64,000 nucleotides of DNA from positions 13,485,531 to 13,549,530 of the forward strand of contig NC_064448.1 in the NCBI RefSeq assembly GCF_023343835.1. The letters run 5' to 3'. Of this stretch, positions 1 to 62,319 are shown one piece after another (position 1 is the stretch's first letter; the number at the start of each line of letters is the position of its first letter). The position numbers were made by a program, and so were the translations under genes. This DNA is from Lagopus muta (lineage: Eukaryota > Chordata > Aves > Galliformes > Phasianidae). Below the pieces are notes generated by a model. That model saw nothing but the letters and a program-made list of their open reading frames with translations. It was not told the origin of the DNA and ran no database searches.

Positions 1-253
1 TTTGCCCCCCTCCTGCCCCTCTGTGTCCTCTCTGGAGAAGACCAAGGTAGGTACCAAGCAGATATCTCTCAGGCTTAGCAGAGCTCTACTGCCATTCATG
101 CTCACTGCTGTCCGCCGTGCTGAGCTGGTGGGACCAGCACAGCACGCACCAAGCGTAGGCTGCCCCAGCCAGCGAGGGGCAGAAGCAAGCTAAAGAGCTG
201 CTGCAGCCGCCGGTTCTTGTGCTAACGGCTTGGCCTCGTTTCTTGAGTGCGTG
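1..253. other. Sequence downstream of the sialyltransferase stop codon
   Basis: This stretch follows the sialyltransferase stop on the minus strand and probably begins its 3' UTR. No AATAAA or ATTAAA signal is visible on the minus strand here, so the transcript end lies beyond the window edge. On the plus strand, bases 1-46 read open and end in a donor-like AAG/GTAGGT. This could be the end of an exon of a neighbouring plus-strand gene, but it is too short to assign. Confidence 0.4.
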
Positions 254-2547
254 TCACTGATAGAATAATATTCTGCCTTCAGCTGCCAGTCTCTGGATGA
301 GGCTGAATTCAACATCAGCATCGTGGACCCTTGTTCTGCGGAAGGCTCCAGACCAGCGGTTTTCTTCCCAGTAGTGATGCCAGTTCCCTTTGCTGTCGGC
401 CCCAAAGCCAAACACGGAGACCTGTGGCATGCCAGCAGAGCCATCACTGCACTTCGGCCGACCCAAGGTGAGTACCCACCATGTGCAGTCCTGCATCTGG
501 GGAGTGGGGCAGGAGAAGCCCTATGGGCACAGAGCACCAGGGCCCAGGTGGGGATGAGGTGACACAGCCAGGCTGACCACATCTGGGCTCCCCCAGCAAG
601 AGGGTAGCCAGCAGCTGAGGGCCATGACTGCCCACCCACACTATGCTGCATCTAGTGCAAGATAATGCACCAGGGAAAGGGGAGCTGGAGCCAGAGGCGG
701 CAAAATGCCAGTGGGTGGTAGACACTGCAGCAAATGAAATCCTGCATGGCCACAAGAAAAACCACCTCCCCATGTGTGGAGCAGTGGTGGCAAGCTCCAG
801 GTGGTGCCCACGGGGCTGAGCAGCGTGTGGTGCTGCAGGCTGTGCTCACCTGCTGGCAGGCATGCAAGGCGAAGAGCAGCGCTGTGAAGCCGGTGGAGGG
901 GTACCTGCCATGGTGCTCCGTCCAGTTCTCATGGATGTACTTGAGGAAGGCTGGGCTCAGGATCAGCACCTGATTGGGGTTAGAGGCGTGATAAGCTGCA
1001 ATCAGGACAGCCAGCTCCTACCACCACTGTGGACCACTGTCCCCCAACTCTGCCTGCACCCCACTTGCCTTCCCACAGAATGAACCCAGTCTGACCAAGA
1101 AGAGCTTTGCAGCAGCTCCCACATTGCCTTGTGGATGCTTTCAGGGCCACCCCACATCTGACAGCTGCTCCAAGTTACTGGTGGCCCTCAGCCCCTGGCC
1201 CCCATTACCCCACAGCCCCAGCACTGAGTTCTCAGGCAGGGAGTGCTTGCTGGATGCCTGCCCAGCCCTTACCTTGTTCCTGTCAGCTTTGATGAACTGC
1301 TTCACTCTTGTGTAGGTGCTGCAAAAGCCAGAGGACAGCTGTGAGTTCTCCTTCAGGGGCAGATGGTTTGCTGCAACAACCAGCACCTGCTGCCACAGCA
1401 CCCGCAGTTCCCTGGCCTGACCCTATGGTGTCCCATGGCCTGGCCCCGCGAAGAGGCACAGCCAGGACAGCTTCCATCCCACTCGTGAGGGTATGGGGCT
1501 GCAGGATGCCCAAGCCCTGTGGGGGCAGACTCCCCAGATTGCAGTGCTGTGGGATGCCAGAACCCTCTGAGCCCTTCGTCCCCCAGACCATGCCCCCGGC
1601 TCTCCAACAAGAGCAGCTGTTCCCAGAGCACCAGGATGGCCGAGGTGACGCACTGTGTGAGCTCTCCTGTGGAGAAGGCGCTGGTCACCCACTTGAGATC
1701 CAGAGGCTTAAAGGGGACGAGGACAAGGTGGACGCCAGGCCAGAGGTTCATCGCACTCTCTGGGTACATGAAGTGATGGGTTGTCCTCGCACCGACATCC
1801 ACCTCAAAGCCCGCTGTCTTAGCTCTGTTCATCCTAGGGGACAGCGGGAAGGCACGTCCCAAAATGAAGGCACACACCACGGGGGCCCCGGGCCGCCAAG
1901 CAGGAACACCAGGTGACCCCAGCCAGCAGGGAAAAGAGAACATGAGCCCTTGGTGACACCCACCTCAGCACCCAGTGGTGGGCATCGATCTGCGGGCCAT
2001 GGCGGGACCCCTTCAGCCGCCCCGAGTTGCCCACCACGGCACACGTCCTGCAGCGTGACGGGTCCCATATGCTGCCATTGGGGGCCGGGAGGACAGCAAA
2101 GAGCTTCCGGATGATGGCCTGGAGCGGGGCGATGCTGGAGGGGCCCTGCAGGGTCTGGGGGAGCACAGGCAAGGACGGGCACCGTCAGCCCCTGCGGCGT
2201 GAAGCCCCTCACCTGCCCGGGTGAGGTGGGGGAAGCTGGGGGGCAATGGGCGCGTAAAACCTGCTGCCGGCAGACATAAGGAGCCCGGGAGGGATCCAAG
2301 CCCCACTCACCAGCCACCAGTGAACCACGTCCGGGGAGAGCTCGTGGGCCGGGCCGCTCAGCAGAGGCCCCACAGCCGCATCGTAGCGCGCGCTGAACCA
2401 GGCGGAGGCGTTGAAGCTGGCGGTGCAGCTGACGGTGGGGAGGGAAGGAGAGAGGCCTAGGCCGGACACGGAGGCCCGGAACAACAGCCACAGACCGAGC
2501 GGCAGGCACAGGGCCAGCCCCAGCAGCGTGCGCTTCCGGCAGCGCAT
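254..2547 (-). CDS. Beta-galactoside alpha-2,3-sialyltransferase, ST3GAL1/ST3GAL2 group (candidate ST3GAL8)
   Basis: The enzyme is predicted to transfer sialic acid from CMP-Neu5Ac to the galactose of Gal-beta-1,3-GalNAc (core 1 O-glycans, gangliosides) in the Golgi. It has six coding exons: 2311-2547, 1964-2154, 1654-1833, 1273-1318, 850-969 and 254-421, giving 942 nt and 313 aa. A type-II signal anchor lies at residues 6-23 and a possible N-glycosylation site at N46. Sialylmotif L starts at C117 ([13 protein letters not shown]) and runs into the third exon. Motif S is [17 protein letters not shown] (to C256). Motif III is HHYW at 273-276 and motif VS is HDADVE at 291-296. C117-C256 should form the conserved catalytic-domain disulfide. 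Human ST3GAL1 and ST3GAL2 are about 340-350 aa; the shortfall is in the stem. The exon 3 donor, GTGCGT, is off-consensus but the only one that keeps frame. The family is certain. The paralogue call rests on divergence from both ST3GAL1 and ST3GAL2 and on the neighbourhood. Confidence 0.93.
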
Positions 2548-2975
2548 CCCTCATAGCACCTGCAGCAGGAGGGCGGTGGCACCGTGGGCAGAGCAGAACC
2601 CTGCACGGCCCGCTGCCCCCCCCCGCTGCGCACCGCCCCGCCGCAGACCTGAGACAGCCCGGCATGGGCTTCCCTTCCCAACAGCTCCGCGGCCCTACGG
2701 CTCTGCTCCCGGCACCGCCGCAGTAGCGCAGGGCAGGGCAGGGCCGGCAGCACGTGCTGCTCTGCGTGCCGCGCTCTGCCCGCTGCGAGCGCGGCGACTG
2801 CGACCCGGCCCATGGGCGAGCTGCGGAGCATCTTTGCTCCGGCCCCCGCTTCAGCCCGCGGTTCCCGTGCCTTCCACACCCCCTCCCCGCCGCTCCCGAC
2901 CGCGCAGGCACTGCGCAGCCTCCGCTCCGTGGCTCCCAGGGGCACCGCGGCGCTGCCGGGAGGTGGAACCGCAGC
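2548..2975 (-). promoter_or_regulatory. CpG-rich 5' flank of the sialyltransferase
   Basis: The sequence upstream of the start codon is dense in CpG and GC boxes, notably at 2600-2960, as expected for a CpG-island promoter. An acceptor-like CTGCAG about 15 bases before the ATG suggests the coding start lies near the beginning of a second exon and that a noncoding first exon sits in this island. No TATA box was recognised. Confidence 0.5.
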
Positions 2976-3081
2976 GTGTGTGTGTCTGTGTGTGTGTGTA
3001 TGTCTGTGTCTGTGTGTGTGTGTGTCTGTGTGCATGTCTGTGTCTGTCTGTGTGTGTGTGTCTGTGTCTGTCTGTCTGTTG
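2976..3081. repeat. TG / TCTG microsatellite
   Basis: About 105 bases of alternating (TG)n runs interrupted by TCTG units, ending in TCTGTCTGTCTG. It abuts the CpG-rich promoter region of the sialyltransferase. Alternating purine-pyrimidine runs of this kind are mutable and can adopt Z-DNA. Confidence 0.95.
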
Positions 3082-4149
3082 TCAGAACGCCGAGCTGAGC
3101 ATGGCCTTCCTGTCTGCCAGCTGAAAGCACTCACATCCAGCCAAAGTCAGAGCAACAAGAGCTCTGTGATCGCCACAAGGTGCTCAGCACTCAGAGCCTG
3201 GTGCCCCGGGCAGGTTGACAGCAGGATGCTGGGACAACCCCTACTCGGGACTGGAGTTTCCCCACTGCACTGGGAAAGCAGGACAGAGCCCCTCCCACCC
3301 TCACGGGGTTCCCCATGCTCCCCCCAGACCTCTTACAGGCAGCTCTGGGTTGGACGTGGGTCACTCTGTCTCCCCCGTTATACAGACATACCTGCACGTG
3401 TCCAGCAGCAGAACCACTGCTCCAGCTGTCAGTGGTGCGAGGTGGGGGACGTGGGTGAAGTGAAAGAGGTCGGGCCGGTCCTGGGCGGCCACAGCAGTTG
3501 CAGCAGTTCTCCTGGGAAGAACGAAAATGTCACCAGTGTGAGCTCTGGGGGAAGGAAGTGCGAGCGAAGTGCTGCCAGCGTGGCGGAAGCAAAGTCACTC
3601 CGGTTCAGAAAACAACGAGGCTGCTTTCCTTTGGGCTGGCTGCCAAACGCTGCGTCCCCACGGCCTCCAGCACTGAGCCCACCGAGGCGGGTTGCGCCCC
3701 TCCCAGCAGCCGAGGTGGAGGCAGAGCCCCCCAGTGCAACTCTGGGGCTTGCCCAGGCCCAAGGTTGCATTGCAGCCACAGCACCAGGTGCAGCGGTGGC
3801 CATAGATCTGTCCCTGCCCTCACTCAGCCCTAAGTGACGTCTCCAAGTGTTCCCCAGCCCCAAAGATGGGAAAGGGGCTGGAGGAATGCTGGGACACCCA
3901 GCTGTCATAAGGGCCACTCAGTGGCTCTGAGCAGCGCCGGGAGGAGGTGACACTCCCACACACTGCAGAACTCAGTGACTGCTGCAGGAAAGGGAAGTTG
4001 GGGCAGAGAACAGAGCCTTGCAGCATCGTTTCAGAACATAAAGAACAAGTTAACACACAGAATGTCATCCCACTTATCTACATGGCGACAAAATAACAAT
4101 AATTGAAGTACTGTCTTAGAATTCAAGGTTCCCGTTTCCAGCCACTTTT
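3082..4149. other. Intergenic sequence, no gene recognised
   Basis: This lies between the sialyltransferase promoter and the retroviral fragment. Several open frames occur on both strands, but none has a recognisable domain or splice pattern. It may hold distal promoter elements or an alternative first exon of the sialyltransferase; nothing specific can be supported. Confidence 0.4.
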
Positions 4150-5142
4150 CTCCCATCGTCCTTTCTATCCACAGTAATGTTTCAGTTTTTTAATAGTCAA
4201 GGGATCCCCACCCAATGTCTCCCAATGTTTTAGAGATCCCAGAGGTGAATGAGGGAGAATCTCAGAGGAGGGAATGGTCCCTATACAGGTCCCTATACTT
4301 CCAACAAAAAAGTCTTTCCCCAAGGCTGCATACACTCTGTTCTTAGGCAGCCATGTGTACGACCAAATGCAGACACCAAATGCTGGCCAGTCATCAACCA
4401 AAACAACCAAACCCAACAACCAAAGCCTCTTATTCCCCCTGACACCATCAAGTCAATACCTCGATTGAAGCGTTGTCCTCAGGATCACCACCCAAGCAGA
4501 GATGAGCACCCAATGGAGTCCCCAGCCAAAAGGCCGGTGTTGTGCACTGTCTGACCAGTCCCCCGCTCCTCCCCTGCTGCAGAAAGTGGATCCTGGCGAG
4601 GTGAGGCCATGCCATTGGCTTTCCAGAGGACTGTTGTCCAAAGGCGGACCCCTGAGGGCTGTGCAGTGAGCCGATCTCACTGACACAGGTATGGATTTAT
4701 GGCAAGGTTGCAGAAGTGCTGGGTGTCTCCCACAAAAGTAGTGCACTCCAAGATTTCGTGACACTTTTTAATGCAAATTTTTATCACGTGACCACAACCC
4801 TCATACAGCATCCAGCCTACAACTGGTCAGTTAAAGACAGGGCTAATCTCCCTTCCTGCGGGCTAGCTACCTTAACTACCTTTTCTTAAGGTGCTCCTAT
4901 CTTCAAAGACAAGCTCAGTCCTTGCAGAGTGATTAAGAGCTCCTTAACAGCTTCAAGGATGGTCACCCTAACCGAGGAGGCAAAAGCACATATTTGTTGT
5001 ATCTAAGGATACACATTGACAACTTGTACAAAGGTTGGGTCCTATCTGACTGATAACACCAGGGGTGGGAGAGGCTGCCAGGCACAACCTTGCCCTCTTG
5101 ACCCTGTAAATCGTGCTGGGGTGGTTCAACTTCCACTCTACA
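4150..5142 (-). mobile_element. Truncated endogenous retrovirus: LTR, leader and start of gag
   Basis: Reading the minus strand from 5142, the sequence starts TGTAGAG and shows an LTR-like stretch with an ATTAAA poly(A) signal at 4767-4772. It is followed at about 4450 by TGGTGTCAGG, which resembles a primer-binding site for tRNA-Leu. A leader then leads into a frame containing LGGDPLTIKKLKHYC, a typical matrix (MA) N-terminal signature of gammaretrovirus-like (class I) gag proteins. The frame stops at 4165, and no pol, env or second LTR was seen. LTR borders are approximate because the 3' CA end could not be fixed. It is sense to the ASAP and sialyltransferase genes. Confidence 0.65.
4165..4290 (-). 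pseudogene. Degraded N-terminal gag (matrix) fragment
   Basis: Roughly forty residues of retroviral matrix-like sequence precede an in-frame stop at 4165-4167. No ATG is present at the expected gag start, where the codon reads ATA, so the fragment is broken at both ends and cannot encode a working structural protein. Assignment rests on the SPLGSLKHW and LGGDPLT motifs. Confidence 0.6.
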
Positions 5143-5912
5143 GTCTGGTGCATCCAGTGCTTGGTTTCCTTATGACACCTGGACAGGATTTTGGTTCAGG
5201 AAGAAGAGAAGACTGAGACATGTGCCAGGCCCTGGAGAAAAGCTGTGTAAGCTGAACCATGAGTGATTTCACCTGAAGATGTTGGACGCTGAAGGAAGAA
5301 CGCCAAAAGGAAAAAGGAGAAATGGAGATGGAAACACAAAGCAGAACAGCCCTGCACAACACAAAGCACCGAAGCCCTGGGATTTACTGGCAGTGGGCTC
5401 AGAGTTCCTCTCCATCACTCCTAGAGCCAGGTGCTGCTGGAGCCATGCCCTAAGCTGCCACAGAGCAGGTTTTCTGGAGCACCAGCAGTGAAACCCAGTG
5501 CAGGCAGCAGGGATGGCACACTCTGTTCTGCTGGCTTCACCAGACATTTGTCTTTCCAGGCTCACACTGTGCTCTGTCCTCAGCAGAAGCCTCCAACCCA
5601 GGGCTCTGCACAACAGCACGGCTCCACTCACAGCTCCACAGCCCTGCAAGGCAGCGGCGCATCTCCACAACACTCAGGACAGGCAGCACACTCAGGGCAG
5701 GGCACTGAAGTTTGCCCCATTCTCTTCTTTTGTATGTTGAGCATCTGCTGGCAGCCAGCACACATCACCCACGAACCCCCGCCCCAAGGCCTGCAGTATG
5801 TGGGGCTCTGGGGCCTCAGCACCACTGGCCCAGGGGAGGAGAGGTGATGCTGGGAGTGAGGATGCAGATGGGTTTCACATTCCAAGCAGCTGATGACATC
5901 TTCCCTCCCAGA
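5143..5912 (-). other. Probable 3' UTR and downstream flank of the ASAP-family gene
   Basis: This is the 770 bases between the ASAP stop codon and the LTR. No AATAAA or ATTAAA is seen on the minus strand here. The first candidate downstream poly(A) signal is the ATTAAA inside the LTR at 4767, so the transcript may run into the retroviral sequence. No coding potential was recognised. Confidence 0.4.
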
Positions 5913-26625
<20,713 letters not shown>

Positions 26626-27590
26626 GGTGCTGCAGAGAGACTGAGACAGAAAGGGGAACTGCAGGCGCTTTGGGGCTGGGCAGGGGGACAGGGAGGGGGT
26701 GGGGGCATGCTGCTGCCAGTGGGAGCCCCTCACCTTGCACACTACTGCACACAGAGAGAGGCACAGCTGCAAATCCTGTGATCCTGAGCCAAAACGCTTT
26801 TAGGAAGGCTGAGGCAGATGCTTCTTCCTGCTGGGTTATGGGGAGCCTCAGCCTGGGGGGGCAGGGGAGAGTGCAGCTGAAGTGGTTGTAAGAGCCGAGG
26901 TGCTGCCTGGGGGTGTGCATGTGATGTGCTGGGGTGCACTGGGTGGCCTGGGCACTGCTGGGATGCATCAGATGTGCGGAGTGAACTGGTAACTGCTGGA
27001 GCACGCTGCTGGTGTGCACCACGTGTGCTGGGTACAGCAGGCACCAATGTCATTACAGAGTGTGCTGGGATGCACCATGCATGCTGGGGTGCGTCGGGTG
27101 CCACCCATATGGCAGTGTGCAGTCCCTGCTGAGAGTGGGCTGAGGCTGCATGAGGAGCAGTGGTGCAGTGTGAGTTGGACCCCTTGCACCCTGCTAGCCC
27201 AGGGATCTGCAGGGGTGGAAAGAGGCTGCTCCCTTTGCCATTCTGGAGCTAACCCTACCCCACCGCCATCTAGTTTCACTGACAATGCCACTCTGAGCAC
27301 CATCTCCTGCAATGCAGACAACCCTTCCCACCAAACCTCCCATTGGTGCACCTTGACTTGCAATCCAGTCATGATCTTGTCTCAGCAGCATTTGTGCAGA
27401 CAACAGAAACCCTGGGGCACTGGAGCCCGCACTGAGAACCTGTCTGCTTCAATTTACATCAGTCCAACACCATGATGCAGATGCATGCTGATGGCCCCAT
27501 GCTGACATCCCAGCTCTGTGCTACCCAGAAGAAGGGCAGAGGTGCACTGGGGAGGGCTGCCTGCAGCAGAGTGGACTGTTCCAGGAGCAG
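26626..27590. other. 5' flank of the ASAP-family gene
   Basis: This is upstream of the ASAP start codon on the minus strand. Unlike the other two genes there is no obvious CpG island, so the promoter or a noncoding first exon may lie elsewhere or be tissue-restricted. The main visible structure is the degenerate tandem repeat at 26920-27112. Confidence 0.4.
26920..27112. repeat. Degenerate minisatellite of TGCTGGG(A/G)TGCAC-like units
   Basis: Irregularly spaced copies of TGCTGGGGTGCAC and variants (TGCTGGGATGCATC, TGCTGGTGTGCACC, TGCTGGGATGCACC, TGCTGGGGTGCGTC) recur at about 20-40 base intervals, 300-500 bases upstream of the ASAP start. Confidence 0.65.
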
Positions 27591-27715
27591 CGAGGAATCC
27601 CCAGGGATGTCAGAGAGAGCAGCCAGGGAGATTTTATAGGAATTGAGCTGGAACCAGAGGGTCTTCAAGGTTCCTTCCAACTCAAACTGCTCTGTGATTC
27701 TGTGATTCTATTCCG
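27590..27715 (+). mobile_element. CR1 LINE 3' end
   Basis: The stretch GAACCAGAGGGTCTTCAAGG, TTCCTTCCAACTCAAACTG and CTGTGATTCTGTGATTCT is a textbook CR1 3' terminus on the plus strand. Confidence 0.88.
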
Positions 27716-28231
27716 GTAGAAATGAAGATCCAAAATGAAGTTAAGCAAGCCTGATATCCAGCCCTGCACATGCAAGAAATGCTGTTAGTAGCTTACGAAG
27801 ACTGCATTGAGTGCTACCACATCCAGAGCTGCCCTACTGCTCCCATGCTCTTGGAGCATCAGGAAGCACACAGTTACCTTGGCTCTATCACCATTCTCCT
27901 CTCCTCCACTCTCCAGCTGCAGCAGCACTCTGGGAAGCCCATACACAGATCATCCTGGTCCCACCCCCACTGGGTCCCAGCACCAGACCTGCCCTCTCCC
28001 ACACAATGTGCTCTGAATTCTTCAGGCAGGAGAAGACCTGGGAAGTGCCAGCTACTGTCCAGATAGGACACAGACAGCTCCATAGGTTCCCATCCCTTCC
28101 AGAACAACCTCTCAATGGCAAGAGCTGGCTCCTGCTGCCATGTCTGCAGTTGTGATCCTTCCCCTCCATCCCACCCAGTTAACAAAGAACTACTTTTTCC
28201 CGCAGCTGTAACTGTCTTTGAAGGAGTTTGC

Positions 28232-28237
28232 TTTATT
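28232..28237 (-). terminator. Poly(A) signal of the ferlin gene
   Basis: AATAAA on the minus strand, about 350 bases after the ferlin stop codon and directly abutting the 3' end of a CR1. No earlier canonical signal was seen after the stop. Confidence 0.6.
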
Positions 28238-28239
28238 TA

Positions 28240-28480
28240 GAATCATAGAATCATTAAGGCTAGAAAAGACCACAAAGATCATCTAGTCCAACCCCAGCCA
28301 ATCCCCACCATGCCCACTAAACCACATTCCTCAGAGCCGCATCTAAACTCTTCTTGAAAACATGAGTGCACAGTGACCTGGGCAGCCTGCTCCAATTTAG
28401 TAGGTTGAATACTTGATTCTTTAGCATCCCATGGGTACTTAGCAAGAGACATGACTCTCCAAAGAGGGCCTGGCCTCTCA
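28240..28480 (-). mobile_element. CR1 LINE 3' end inside the ferlin 3' UTR
   Basis: AGAATCATAGAATCATTAAGG, TCATCTAGTCCAACCCC and CACATTCCTCAGAGCCGC give a clear CR1 3' end on the minus strand, sense to the ferlin. It fills most of the distance between the stop codon (28589-28591) and the poly(A) signal. Confidence 0.9.
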
Positions 28481-28588
28481 CTCTCCAGATTGCCCGTGCA
28501 TTTGTAGGGTTTCCTTAAACTTCCTGGTGTGACCTCATTTACTGCAATAATCACCCCTGTTTTTGTGTAGTCCTGCTCTGCAGAGCAC

Positions 28589-62019
<33,431 letters not shown>

Positions 62020-62319
62020 GGAGCTGAGGGCCGACGGCAGGCCGGGCCGCACCGCCCGCTGTGACTCAGTCAGCCCCGACTCACCCGGCCGGTTCGGCAG
62101 CCCGCTCCCCCCCGTGCCCCACGGCGACGCCTCAGGGCTGGCTCGAGGCGCGCAGCGGGCCTGCAGGCCGCCCGCCCCAGCGTAAGGCTGAGCACGGCTC
62201 CCGGTCACGGAGAACTCGTGGCCCGCGGCAGTGCTGGGAACGGGGAGCGGGGAGCCGCGGCTGGGGGCTGCGGGGTTGTAACACAGGCTGGGAATGGTGA
62301 GACGTTCCACAAAACGCGC

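Noticed and set aside
1..46. Possible plus-strand exon ending in AAG/GTAGGT
   Set aside because: Too short and at the window edge, with no recognisable peptide.
1829..3130. 433-codon unspliced open frame on the minus strand
   Set aside because: As an unspliced protein it crosses ST3GAL introns and the microsatellite. Only the spliced portion beginning at 2554 is kept as a finding.
2812..3837. 341-codon open frame on the plus strand
   Set aside because: It reads straight through the TG/TCTG microsatellite and CpG-rich flank, with low-complexity CVCVCV translation and no domain.
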